NCBI RefSeq assembly: GCF_001485215.1
Contig: NZ_BBWW01000001.1
Coordinates: 4,588,001-4,652,000 of the forward strand
Reading direction: 5' to 3'
DNA: 64,000 nucleotides
Origin: Leptolyngbya sp. NIES-2104
Lineage (GTDB): Bacteria > Cyanobacteriota > Cyanobacteriia > Leptolyngbyales > Leptolyngbyaceae
Made by a program: the position numbers and the translations under genes. A model generated the notes under the pieces. The model did no database searches and was not told where the DNA came from. It was given only the letters and a program-made list of their open reading frames with translations. Within the stretch, counting starts at the first letter, position 1. Each line of letters begins with the position of its first letter. Of this stretch, positions 26,693 through 34,462 are shown in pieces.

Positions 26693-27340
26693 CTACAGCA
26701 CCAAATGATGGTGCATCGCAAACCGCACTAATTCAGCCCGATTGCTCGTCTCAGTTTTCCGCAGCAAACTACTCACATGCTTCTCCACGGTGCGCGAACT
26801 CAGATGAAGTCGATCGCCAATTTGAATATTTGACAGTCCATCACTCAAGAGCGCTAATACTTCTTTTTCGCGATCGGTAAATGTAATCTTCAGATCAGAA
26901 CTCGGTCTTTCCCGTTCTGCCTCTGAAGTTTCAAACTCTTGTCTCGATCGCCAACTCGCGCCGATCATTTGACTACGATCGAGCAAGTTCCGCACAATCG
27001 CCCCCAATTCCGGCAATTCAAACGGTTTCGCTAAATAAACATCACAGCCAAGCTGATAGCCACGAACGCGATCGTCCGTATCCGTGCGTCCAGTTAGAAA
27101 CACGATCGGCAACAATCGCAATGCAGGTTTTCGCCGGACTTGACGAACCAATTCGTAACCATCCATTAACGGCATCGAAACATCGGTCACGAGCAAATGA
27201 GGCTGATACGTTTCGAGGAGTGCGATCGCATCTTTGCCATTTTCAGCCGAAACCACAGAATAACCCGAACATTCTAGATAGTCACTGATCGACAAGCGGG
27301 TTCCTAAATCATCTTCAGCAACGAGAATCGTGAGGGGCAT
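26693..27340 (-). CDS. NarL/FixJ-type response regulator
   Basis: The 215-residue regulator has an N-terminal receiver domain (about 1-120) with acidic pair AEDD, phospho-acceptor Asp in LLVTDVSMPLMDGYE, Thr in VFLTGRTD and Lys in YLAKPFELPE. It also has a C-terminal LuxR-type helix-turn-helix (about 150-215) with LTDREKEVLALLSDGLSNIQ and RTVEKHVSSLLRKTETSNRA. It is a DNA-binding two-component regulator. No histidine kinase is adjacent. Its target may include the neighbouring P450 gene, but this is inference from position only. Confidence 0.93.
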   Translation of the reverse strand: MPLTILVAEDDLGTRLSISDYLECSGYSVVSAENGKDAIALLETYQPHLLVTDVSMPLMDGYELVRQVRRKPALRLLPIVFLTGRTDTDDRVRGYQLGCDVYLAKPFELPELGAIVRNLLDRSQMIGASWRSRQEFETSEAERERPSSDLKITFTDREKEVLALLSDGLSNIQIGDRLHLSSRTVEKHVSSLLRKTETSNRAELVRFAMHHHLVL

Positions 27341-27403
27341 GGAACACAAGTGAACGGTGATATGCCAATTATCAGTGGCATAGTCAGAACAAAAAACAGT
27401 TTA

Positions 27404-27841
27404 CTAAGCAAGGCTTGAATGATAAAGCTTTTGAAGTTGAAGCGCCTTACTCATATCGTACGGGATTAGTCGGCGCAGTGGGCGATAGTCTCGATCCATA
27501 GGAGCACTATGCCGCAGAACTGCATTGACCAAAACACAAGGCGAACCGCTGAGATTGATTGCACCGTGGGGCACTCCGGGCGGAATTTTCACCACTTACG
27601 GTTGCAATTCGCTTAACGGAATGTATTGATACTTACGATTTTGCAACACAACTAAAATGAAACTGCCCCGCACCACAAGTAATTGATCGGTTTGCGTCCG
27701 GTGAACAAATAAATCATCGATCGTGCCTGCGGGAATATTCACCAACATTGTTTCATGGCTCGATTGCGGTGTGTAAAACTCTGCCATGCCGCCTTTAATC
27801 GATTCAAGCGGAAAAATTTCAACTTGCGTTTTTAAGCTCAT
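27404..27841 (-). pseudogene. Cupin protein gene interrupted by an in-frame TAA
   Basis: A single frame of 145 codons reads as one cupin-fold protein apart from a TAA at 27598-27596. The first part starts MSLKTQVEIFPLESIKGGM and contains VNIPAGTIDDLFVHRTQTDQ and LVVRGSFILVVL. After the stop the frame continues directly with VVKIPPGVPHGAINLSG and LRHSAPMDRDYRPLRRL, the second cupin motif. A single C-to-T change from CAA would explain the stop. Related cupins resemble the FdtA/WxcM epimerase-like group. The damage looks recent, since no other lesion is visible. Readthrough or restart at the adjacent GTG pair is possible but unproven. Confidence 0.8.
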
Positions 27842-27964
27842 GACCGACCTCCGTCGCTTTTCTTCAGTTTAAGCAACGAAATTTTTAATTTTTGTACTTA
27901 CTATCAAAAAAGCGCACGTTTTATGGTAAAGCGAATTCTCTGAAAATGAATTTAATCAATACGC

Positions 27965-27993
27965 TTGACTTCTAGCCGTTAGCACATTAATAC
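27965..27993 (+). promoter_or_regulatory. Sigma-70-type promoter of the envelope operon
   Basis: TTGACT (27965-27970) and TAATAC (27988-27993) are separated by 17 bases, close to TTGACA/TATAAT spacing, 50 bases upstream of the first gene of the four-gene operon. Confidence 0.55.
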
Positions 27994-27999
27994 TATTTA

Positions 28000-28015
28000 T
28001 AGTACTATCGTACTA
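28000..28015. promoter_or_regulatory. Inverted repeat near the predicted transcription start (candidate operator)
   Basis: TAGTAC and GTACTA are separated by TATC, starting seven bases after the predicted -10 box, where a repressor dimer would block transcription. Function is inferred from position and symmetry only. Confidence 0.35.
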
Positions 28016-28042
28016 GAGATTCACTTGCCCTAAGGAGCCGCG

Positions 28043-28834
28043 ATGACAGAAGTGAAAACAGAAAGCCAATCCACCCGGATCATGCAAACCCAACCGACCG
28101 TCAAACGGCAGACCACAAAGTCGATCGCTGATCCAACGCGCACCAGTGAATCGATCCCAACGAGTGACGAGTCTACCACCGAAGCGCCCCCCACCAAAAA
28201 ACGCCGCACAACGAAAACTGAAAAACCCCCCACCGCAAAACGGCAAGCAACGAATAAAACGCCAAATCAATCCGCTTCCACCCGCGTCAAACTCACTTGG
28301 GAAGCAACCCCCTCAATTGAAGCTGTTCTGATTCAATTTAACGAGCAATTAAACGCAACTTGGGCAGCGATCGACGATCTCAAAGCCACCGTCGAGAAAA
28401 TGCAGGAACAGGACGGAACGCGATCGACTTCCTCGAATGTGCAATTGCCGCTTGAACGTCCCGCACAACCGCCCGTTAGACCGCCTCAGCCCTCGATTCC
28501 CACCTTCCGCCCCACAACACAGATTCCGGTCGGTCGGACTCGTCGCCGTAAATCCATGCAGCGCGTCATACAGCGATTGTTAAAACTCCCCGATCAGAAT
28601 TCTGGAATTGCGATCGATGCTGCTCTTTGGGTGTTCGCCGCAGCAGGATTGCGAGTCGGTTTGAGCTATCTTGTGACCTTGCTCCCGATTCTGAAATTTC
28701 CGGTAATTCTGTTGATGTTCGTTCCCGCATTACTTGCAGCTTATGCAGCACTGTTTATTCCTCAAGCCAATCGGATTGGAATCTACCGATTGTTACTGGT
28801 GACATTGGGATTGTTCGTTGGAGGAAAACTATGA
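28043..28834 (+). CDS. Envelope operon gene 1: disordered N-terminus plus membrane C-terminus
   Basis: A 263-residue protein I do not recognise. Residues 1-85 are low-complexity, rich in Thr, Lys, Pro and Ser, with repeated TKKRRTTKTEKPPTAKRQ-type tracts. Residues about 88-130 form a helical, possibly coiled-coil region (VKLTWEATPSIEAVLIQFNE). A Pro-rich linker (about 140-165) and the basic TRRRKSMQR follow, then two or three hydrophobic segments (about 190-263). The orientation suggests a cytoplasmic disordered tail attached to a membrane anchor. Its stop overlaps the next start as ATGA. It is preceded by AAGGAG and a good promoter. Confidence 0.65.
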   Translation: MTEVKTESQSTRIMQTQPTVKRQTTKSIADPTRTSESIPTSDESTTEAPPTKKRRTTKTEKPPTAKRQATNKTPNQSASTRVKLTWEATPSIEAVLIQFNEQLNATWAAIDDLKATVEKMQEQDGTRSTSSNVQLPLERPAQPPVRPPQPSIPTFRPTTQIPVGRTRRRKSMQRVIQRLLKLPDQNSGIAIDAALWVFAAAGLRVGLSYLVTLLPILKFPVILLMFVPALLAAYAALFIPQANRIGIYRLLLVTLGLFVGGKL

Positions 28835-29226
28835 TCGAAAAACTCAACTCCAATCAGTTACTCGCGGGAGTTGCAGGAATTTTAGCGCTCGGAATCTTTT
28901 TTCAAGCAATGGGACTACCCTCGTTTGGAAGTAAGGAAGCAGCTTTGGAATGTCAGGGAGCGGTGCGATCGCAACAATCGACTTCCAAAGACGACCTCGC
29001 CCGACTGATTCAGATTGACACCGGAAACTCAAAAGAAGCCATTCGCAAACTGCTTAAAGAGCCGTACTGTGTCCTACCCTCGATCTCTGTGCGAACGGGA
29101 GCACCGACCGATCGCGAAGTGTACCGAGTTGCCTCTGATGCCCTAGAGAAAGCCACCTCCCAAACCTATCTCGTTGTTTCGTATGAAGGCAATCAATACC
29201 AGGGCTACCGCTTCTGGATTCGCTAA
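28831..29226 (+). CDS. Envelope operon gene 2: single-span periplasmic protein
   Basis: A 131-residue protein beginning MIEKLNSNQLLAGVAG, with a hydrophobic anchor at about 9-29. A periplasmic region follows with two Cys (ALECQG and EPYCVLP) that could form a disulfide, and it ends SYEGNQYQGYRFWIR. I do not recognise the family. The ATG at 28831 overlaps the previous TGA, and its ribosome-binding site GGAGG lies inside gene 1. The gene's 3' end overlaps the start of gene 3 by 44 bases. It is probably co-produced with its neighbours. Confidence 0.65.
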   Translation: MIEKLNSNQLLAGVAGILALGIFFQAMGLPSFGSKEAALECQGAVRSQQSTSKDDLARLIQIDTGNSKEAIRKLLKEPYCVLPSISVRTGAPTDREVYRVASDALEKATSQTYLVVSYEGNQYQGYRFWIR

Positions 29227-29656
29227 GTTCGCAGGGGTTCTACTCCTGATGTCCGGTTGTTCTGCGGCAAAACCCGCTGAGAACACCATTCCAGAACCCA
29301 AACTTTACCAAAGTTGGCAACTCAAACCCGGAGACGACATTGCTGGAGCAAAAGTGATCGGAGGACTCGGAGATATTTCGATCGCGCTGAACGGCAAATC
29401 CGTTTATGCTCCATCCGATGGGAATACGTACATTGATAAACGCGGCTGTGTGTACTTTTCTGGTGCAGATACGCCCGCTTATCTATTTCGCCTCTGTGGA
29501 CTCGAAAAACCCAAGCTTGGAGCATTGAGCGAGGGAGACAAAATTGCGACTGGACAAATGCTGCAATTTGCGACTTTGCTCAAACAAGCCGACAACAGTT
29601 GGGCACTCGTCGAACCTGATAAAAGCCTCTTGCAACGCACCCTAAAGCCACGATGA
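29183..29656 (+). CDS. Envelope operon gene 3: lipoprotein with hybrid-barrel-like domain
   Basis: A 157-residue product. The N-terminus MKAINTRATASGFAKFAG, then VLLLMSGC, is a lipoprotein signal with the lipobox Cys at about residue 27. The mature part reads KPGDDIAGAKVIGGLGDISI and SVYAPSDGNTYID, then LSEGDKIATGQMLQFAT. This alternation of 'APSDG' and 'G..I..GQ.L' phrases is reminiscent of barrel-sandwich or M23-like duplicated hybrid folds, but no metal-binding HxH is present. The function is unknown. Its TGA overlaps the next ATG (ATGA). Confidence 0.65.
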   Translation: MKAINTRATASGFAKFAGVLLLMSGCSAAKPAENTIPEPKLYQSWQLKPGDDIAGAKVIGGLGDISIALNGKSVYAPSDGNTYIDKRGCVYFSGADTPAYLFRLCGLEKPKLGALSEGDKIATGQMLQFATLLKQADNSWALVEPDKSLLQRTLKPR

Positions 29657-30525
29657 AAAAGATTGTTTCCCTGATGATGAGCGTGATTGTTCTCACGTTA
29701 TCTGGAGCAAGATCAACGCAAGCTCAAGGATTACTCAATTTCAACCCAAAAGCCTCTCAATCTGCACCGAAGCTATCTAAGGCTCAACCTGCACCGATCG
29801 CACAAAAAGCAACTAATAAACCCGCGATCACGTTCCAAGTTCCTGAAAATGATCCGGTTGCAGTTACTCCGGTTCAGCCAGTGTTTCGACCCGTTGAGAA
29901 TGACGATCGCTTAGTCGCTATGGCTCCCGATGAACTATTCGACGGCGGTTCCAATTCTCTCGTTGCTAGAGCAGTTGGAAGTGCTGAAGGAACTCGCACA
30001 CCGGATGGCAACAAAACTTGGGCGTACTATGGACACACCGATCCGGGAAATGGGGTCTGGAATATGGGCAGCTTTTCTTATCAGCATGGGGCAGGTTCGC
30101 CAGATGAAGCCGATCGTCGTCAACTCAGCCGATTACGCGGACAGTACAACATGATCGAACAATCGGCGCGTTCTGTCGGACTGCGGCTCGGATTAGAAGA
30201 ACAATTAAACGGAATCGATCTAGCAAATCAGGCTCCCCTTGCAGCATTAGAGCGAGGCGGATATGTCGATCGATTAAGAGAAGCTTATGCCCAAGGATTA
30301 CGCGGTTCCGAAGCGGTTCTACAAGCGCGGACTTACTCGTATATCAACCCCCGCACCAATCAATGGGATGCTCCTGGACTGGGAAATAATTTTCATAGCA
30401 TCAGTCGCGATCAGGCGCGGCGGCAGAATGCGATCTATGATGCGATTCAGAATCATCAGCAGCAAATTGCTCGATCGCGATCACAAGATAATTCTAAACT
30501 CAGCCAGATTCCTGAGAATCCTTAA
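29653..30525 (+). CDS. Envelope operon gene 4: secreted protein, possible muramidase-like
   Basis: The 290-residue product has a signal peptide (MKKIVSLMMSVIVLTLSGAR, cleavage near TQAQG) and a variable Pro/Ala linker (about 26-95). A compact domain follows with VARAVGSAEGTRTPDGNKTW, YYGHTDPGNGVWNMGSFSYQ, QLNGIDLANQAPLAALERGG and ARTYSYINPRTNQWDAPGLG. The early Glu in GSAEGT followed by GHTDPGN recalls the Glu-plus-glycine-loop arrangement of lysozyme-like folds. I infer, without proof, a glycan hydrolase or binding role. It ends the four-gene operon. Confidence 0.65.
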   Translation: MKKIVSLMMSVIVLTLSGARSTQAQGLLNFNPKASQSAPKLSKAQPAPIAQKATNKPAITFQVPENDPVAVTPVQPVFRPVENDDRLVAMAPDELFDGGSNSLVARAVGSAEGTRTPDGNKTWAYYGHTDPGNGVWNMGSFSYQHGAGSPDEADRRQLSRLRGQYNMIEQSARSVGLRLGLEEQLNGIDLANQAPLAALERGGYVDRLREAYAQGLRGSEAVLQARTYSYINPRTNQWDAPGLGNNFHSISRDQARRQNAIYDAIQNHQQQIARSRSQDNSKLSQIPENP

Positions 30526-30612
30526 ATTAAAGGCAAGAGTTTTTCAAATCAAAAAATCCGGAGGCACACTGAAGATATCAACCCAATCTTCACTACACCA
30601 AGGGATAAGGTT

Positions 30613-30849
30613 ATGACTCAAGCAAAAGAAGGGATCACGATCGAACAACGCCTTGACGAATTGGTTAATCAAGCTCATTCAGCCTGTGGCGAAAACGGCA
30701 TGATGTCCGGTGAATGTGCCACCGCTTGGGATGCGGTCGAAGAAGTTCAAGCTGAGATTGCCCATCGTCGATCGGATGTGAAAAGTACGCTTAACGTCTA
30801 CTGCGATGAGAATCCGGATGCGGCTGAATGTCGCATTTATGACGTTTAG
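30613..30849 (+). CDS. cp12: CP12 Calvin cycle regulator
   Basis: The 78-residue protein has the full CP12 layout: an N-terminal Cys pair (HSACGENGMMSGECATAWDA) separated by eight residues, the AWDAVEEVQAEIAHRR helix, and the C-terminal pair in YCDENPDAAECRIYDV. Oxidised CP12 forms disulfides and ties GAPDH to phosphoribulokinase, switching off carbon fixation in the dark. All four cysteines are present. The start is preceded by AAGGGATAAGG. A hairpin terminator about 200 bases downstream leaves a long 3' untranslated region. Confidence 0.96.
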   Translation: MTQAKEGITIEQRLDELVNQAHSACGENGMMSGECATAWDAVEEVQAEIAHRRSDVKSTLNVYCDENPDAAECRIYDV

Positions 30850-31045
30850 ACGATCGTTGTTTCGATGCTAAATCTCCTCCAATTGGGTGAATCAACTGGG
30901 CGAGGTTATGCAAATTCCGCCTTTTTACAATGAAAGCATCCGAAACGAAAGAAGCAAGTCAAAGCGCCTTGGAACTCTCCATCTAAGCGCAAATTAACCT
31001 CTCTGAAGCAGAAAAGCGACGCTTTAGCAATTGCATACACCTCTC

Positions 31046-31076
31046 AAGCAGCGATCGACGATCGCTGCTTTTTTCT
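31046..31076 (+). terminator. Strong Rho-independent terminator
   Basis: AAGCAGCGATCG (31046-31057) and its exact reverse complement (31059-31070) are followed by TTTTTT. The stem incorporates a HIP1-like CGATCG core. It lies about 200 bases beyond cp12 and 48 bases before the next gene. Confidence 0.85.
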
Positions 31077-31123
31077 TTGTAGTTCCAATGGGCACACTAA
31101 GCGAGTGTGTTTATTCCCCGATC

Positions 31124-31894
31124 ATGACCCATCCTCTACACCCGGACTCGATCGAGAATATCCTACAAAAACTGCCACCCGAAGCGAAATCCTGGGCGGA
31201 AAGCTTACCTTGGAATCATCGCCGCTACGTTTTATCGCTCTGTCACTTACTGTGTGCTGCCACTCCAGAAGTCAGAGCCGAATTTTTAGACGAATACACC
31301 GCGAATGGACTAATTTCTAAACTCGTCGAAAATGAAGAAATTCGTCAGAAAGTCACACTCAACTTAGACCGATTTCAGATTAAAACCGAACTCACCGAAA
31401 CGGCTCTCAGAAACTACATTCGTCAGTTCTATATCCATTCCGCTCAAGATTCGAGAATTAAACCAGACTTAATTCTCGAATCGGCATTGCGAGTTGTCGC
31501 TAGCACCGAGGAACGCAATCATATCTACAATTACATTCTCGGTTTTGAACTGATCAAACTTCTATTTCGGATGAGTTGGCTCCAGCATGAACGCCTGTAT
31601 CGACTGCAACGCAATCAAGAAGAATTTATTGCGCTCTACCTGAAACCGATTCAACAAACCCATCGACTAAATCAAATCATTGTGCCGAGGGATGAAAATC
31701 TGTTCTTCGCGCGTCGAGATTATTTTGTGCAACTGCCAGAGATTTCAGACAAGAAATTAACCGAGCTGGCGATCGCAACTTTCACCACGGACATTATTAG
31801 TAATTTCGGCTTTTCTGTGATTCGACATCCGGACGCGATCGTGTACGATCCCGACTATATTTTTCAGGTTGATATGGAAGCAGCATTTGATTGA
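31124..31894 (+). CDS. Conserved hypothetical protein
   Basis: A 256-residue, mostly helical soluble protein starting MTHPLHPDSIENILQKLPPE. Features include WNHRRYVLSLCHLLCAATPE, LDEYTANGLISKL, FYIHSAQDSRIKPDLILES, ERNHIYNYILGFELIKLLFR and a C-terminal DIISNFGFSVIRHPDAIVYD. I recognise no catalytic motif or domain. The ATG at 31124 follows the terminator, which excludes an upstream start within the hairpin. Its dense hydrophobic and charged pattern suggests an ordered globular protein; the function is unknown. Confidence 0.7.
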   Translation: MTHPLHPDSIENILQKLPPEAKSWAESLPWNHRRYVLSLCHLLCAATPEVRAEFLDEYTANGLISKLVENEEIRQKVTLNLDRFQIKTELTETALRNYIRQFYIHSAQDSRIKPDLILESALRVVASTEERNHIYNYILGFELIKLLFRMSWLQHERLYRLQRNQEEFIALYLKPIQQTHRLNQIIVPRDENLFFARRDYFVQLPEISDKKLTELAIATFTTDIISNFGFSVIRHPDAIVYDPDYIFQVDMEAAFD

Positions 31895-31945
31895 GATTTG
31901 ACGATCGCATTTGAGCCGAACTAGGCTAAAATCATCCAAGTGCCT

Positions 31946-32030
31946 GGAGAGGTGGCAGAGTGGTCGATCGCGTTCGACTTGAAATCGAATGAACCGAAAG
32001 GTTCCGTGGGTTCGAATCCCACCCTCTCCG
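31946..32030 (+). tRNA. trnS-UGA: tRNA-Ser (anticodon UGA)
   Basis: The 85-base class II tRNA has acceptor arms GGAGAGG and CCTCTCC with discriminator G. The anticodon stem TTCGA/TCGAA encloses loop CTTGAAA (anticodon TGA). A long variable arm GAACC-GAAA-GGTTC is present, as is a T arm GTGGG-TTCGAAT-CCCAC. The extended variable arm identifies the serine tRNA. No CCA is encoded. Confidence 0.96.
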
Positions 32031-32033
32031 TTC

Positions 32034-33386
32034 TTATAGCCGAGCTTCGATTAGCGCCTGTCCAGTCAAGCTGAATGGGCGAACTTCGGTAATTTTGACT
32101 TTGACTAATTTTCCGCGCAGTTCGTCGATCGAGCCTGCAAAAAAGGTCAATCGATTGCCGCGTGTCCGTCCCATGACCTGAGTCGGATTCTTCGGGTTTT
32201 GCGCCTCGACCAAGACTTCCTCAATTCGTCCTGCATAGCGTTGAGAACGTTCGGCTGCCATTTGCGACACTAATCGATTGAAGCGCTGTAATCGATCGGC
32301 TTTCACTTCCTCAGATAACTGATTCTCCCAAATTGCGGCAGGGGTTCCCGGACGTGGAGAATAAGCGGCAGTATTGATCAAATCAAAACCAATGTCTTCC
32401 ACGAGTTTTAGCGTATTTTGGAATTGCTCTTCAGTTTCGCCGGGAAATCCAACGATCGCATCGGCACTAATCGACGCATCGGGCATATATTCGCGAATCG
32501 TATCGATAATTCGACGATACCGCTCGTGCGTATAGCCGCGAGACATTGCCCTTAGCACTTCATTATCACCCGACTGAAATGGAATATGAAAATGCTCACA
32601 GACCTTCGGCAACTCAGCACAAGCGCGAATTAATCGTTCGGTGAAATAACGCGGATGGCTTGTCGCGAAACGAATGCGATCGATGCCTTCCACATCGTGC
32701 ACAAAGTAGAGCAAATCCGTGAACGTGTGCAGGTGTCGCCCTTCTGGAGTTGCACCCGGTAAATCGCGTCCATACGCATCAATGTTCTGACCGAGCAACG
32801 TAATTTCCTTGTAACCCTGAGCGGCTAACGATTCAATTTCTGCCCGAATCGCTTCAGGGGTGCGAGACTGTTCCACGCCGCGCACACTCGGAACCACGCA
32901 GTATGTGCAGCGTTCATTGCAGCCGTAGATCACATTCACCCACGCGGTGACTTCACTATCGCGTCTTGGTTTCGTAATATCTTCGACAATGTGAATCGGA
33001 TCGGTTGCAACGACCTGATTTCCGTTAAACACTTGTTCGAGCAAATCTTCGAGCTGATTCGCGTATTGCGGACCCATAACTAGATCGAGTTCCGGGACGC
33101 GACGTAAAAGGCTCTCTCCTTCCTGTTGCGCGACACAGCCAGCAATCACGATCGTAATATCAGGATTTTCTTGTTTGCGTTGCGCTTGCCGTCCTAGATA
33201 CGAATAAACTTTCTGCTCCGCATTATCGCGAATCGTGCAGGTATTGTAGAGAATTAAATCAGCTTCATTCGGTTCTTCTGACCATTCAAAGCCCATTGTT
33301 TCTAAAATTCCAGCCATGCGTTCGGAGTCTGCTTTGTTCATTTGGCAGCCGAATGTCGTGATGTGATAGCGACGAGAAGCAGTCAT
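32034..33386 (-). CDS. miaB: tRNA-2-methylthio-N6-dimethylallyladenosine synthase
   Basis: The 450-residue methylthiotransferase has the N-terminal cluster region ([41 protein letters not shown]), which gives the three Cys of the second Fe-S cluster. It also has the radical SAM motif [16 protein letters not shown] and a C-terminal TRAM domain. MiaB methylthiolates adenosine 37 of tRNAs reading U-starting codons. The serine tRNA(UGA), a potential substrate class, lies immediately beyond its 3' end. The ATG at 33386 is chosen over an upstream TTG. All catalytic cysteines are present. Confidence 0.96.
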   Translation of the reverse strand: MTASRRYHITTFGCQMNKADSERMAGILETMGFEWSEEPNEADLILYNTCTIRDNAEQKVYSYLGRQAQRKQENPDITIVIAGCVAQQEGESLLRRVPELDLVMGPQYANQLEDLLEQVFNGNQVVATDPIHIVEDITKPRRDSEVTAWVNVIYGCNERCTYCVVPSVRGVEQSRTPEAIRAEIESLAAQGYKEITLLGQNIDAYGRDLPGATPEGRHLHTFTDLLYFVHDVEGIDRIRFATSHPRYFTERLIRACAELPKVCEHFHIPFQSGDNEVLRAMSRGYTHERYRRIIDTIREYMPDASISADAIVGFPGETEEQFQNTLKLVEDIGFDLINTAAYSPRPGTPAAIWENQLSEEVKADRLQRFNRLVSQMAAERSQRYAGRIEEVLVEAQNPKNPTQVMGRTRGNRLTFFAGSIDELRGKLVKVKITEVRPFSLTGQALIEARL

Positions 33387-33453
33387 GGGCGACAAGAGGG
33401 AATAAACTCAGACCCTCATTCTAGATTGATTCTGTAAGATTTGTAGCGAATTG

Positions 33454-33491
33454 AAAAAAGAGCGATCGTACTTAATTAGGTCGATCGCTCT
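33454..33491 (-). terminator. Rho-independent terminator after the PEP-CTERM-like gene
   Basis: AGAGCGATCG (33459-33468) pairs with CGATCGCTCT (33482-33491). On the minus strand it is followed by TTTTT, downstream of the gene ending at 33514. It also contains HIP1-like cores. Confidence 0.8.
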
Positions 33492-33513
33492 CCTCAACTC
33501 TTCAGCCTGTCGT

Positions 33514-34281
33514 CTAGGCTTCAGCCGTACTTTTCGCTTTGTTTCTGGCGCGTCTCACGCCACCGATAATTCCCGACACGATTAGCCCAGGAATCGGCGT
33601 GAATGCAAATGGAACTGGAGTGATCTCAGTGGCATCGATCCTGAAAGCGTTTCTAAGACCATTACCCTCGCCCCAATTCAAAGAGCCATTACCCGTGAAT
33701 TTGTATCCCTGAGATGACCATCCTGAGCCGTTTAACGCAGTCGGCAGATCGCCAGGAAGGGCATTCCCGTTTGCATCTTCGAGTGCAACACCGTCTTGAT
33801 CGACTGGACCATTTTCAAACCAGTTGTAAGTACCGCCACTCAGATACAGCCAGTAGGTTGTGTTGGGTGACAATGTGGTAGTAGCCGTGGGAGTGAAAAT
33901 GAAGTTCCGCCGTCCTCCATTTCCGGGCAGGGCAGTTGTACGAGACAGCGAAACCACAGTCGTTCCAGGATCGCCATTGTTGTTAGAGCGAAGTTCGACG
34001 ATCGGAACATCTCCCAAATCAAGGCTGACTAATCCTAACGTGACGGTGTTGAGAGTCCATTCTCGACTATTGGTGGTAAAGCCTACAGCTTTTCGCTGTG
34101 GAGAGGACTGTCCAGTATTTGGATCAACGTTGCTATCGTTAATCACAGTAGAGTTGGTATTAGTAATCGGAAGAATGTTGTTGCCAAACACCGCTAGTGC
34201 ATGAGCTGGGATCGCCCAACCCATAGAAACGATCGCTGCTCCCGTCGCACCCAAAGGCAAGAGACTTGTTTTATGTTTCAT
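33514..34281 (-). CDS. Exported protein with PEP-CTERM-like sorting tail
   Basis: The 255-residue protein has a signal peptide (KHKTSLLPLGATGAAIVSMG to IPAHA) and a beta-rich body with GFTTNSREWTLNTVTLGLVS, VELRSNNNGDPGTTVVSLSR and TTTLSPNTTYWLYLSGGTYN, a choice-of-anchor or jelly-roll-like pattern. The C-terminus reads VPFAFTPIPGLIVSGIIGG then VRRARNKAK: a proline-containing motif, a hydrophobic helix and a basic end. This is the layout of the cyanobacterial PEP-CTERM/exosortase-dependent anchors. The protein is predicted to be surface-attached or secreted. The start at 34281 yields the best signal peptide. Confidence 0.75.
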   Translation of the reverse strand: MKHKTSLLPLGATGAAIVSMGWAIPAHALAVFGNNILPITNTNSTVINDSNVDPNTGQSSPQRKAVGFTTNSREWTLNTVTLGLVSLDLGDVPIVELRSNNNGDPGTTVVSLSRTTALPGNGGRRNFIFTPTATTTLSPNTTYWLYLSGGTYNWFENGPVDQDGVALEDANGNALPGDLPTALNGSGWSSQGYKFTGNGSLNWGEGNGLRNAFRIDATEITPVPFAFTPIPGLIVSGIIGGVRRARNKAKSTAEA

Positions 34282-34377
34282 CGTTGAATTACAGAGAGTT
34301 TGCCTGAATCGTACTGTCAAAAACTGAGGCGGTAGCTCGAAAAAATGCTTAATTCGATCGCGAAATTTACCCAGATC

Positions 34378-34416
34378 CTCGTGAAATTACGATCCTTGAT
34401 CCGCAAAATTCACGAG
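34378..34416. repeat. Inverted repeat upstream of the channel gene
   Basis: CTCGTGAA (34378-34385) and TTCACGAG (34409-34416) flank 23 bases, between the divergent promoters of the exported protein and the channel homologue. This could be an operator or an RNA hairpin; function is not shown. Confidence 0.4.
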
Positions 34417-34462
34417 GCGTTTTGGGCAACCTGGCATTCGTAGTCGAATTCCTTATGAATCT

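Noticed and set aside
28013-28270. Minus-strand frames opposite the first envelope-operon gene with Gly/Phe-rich translations
   Set aside because: Composition mirrors the Thr/Lys/Pro-rich coding strand; no start signals and they overlap the promoter region.
30929-31020. Short frame beginning ATGAAAGCATCC after cp12
   Set aside because: Only 18 codons, no clear ribosome-binding site; kept only as a possibility in the cp12 finding.
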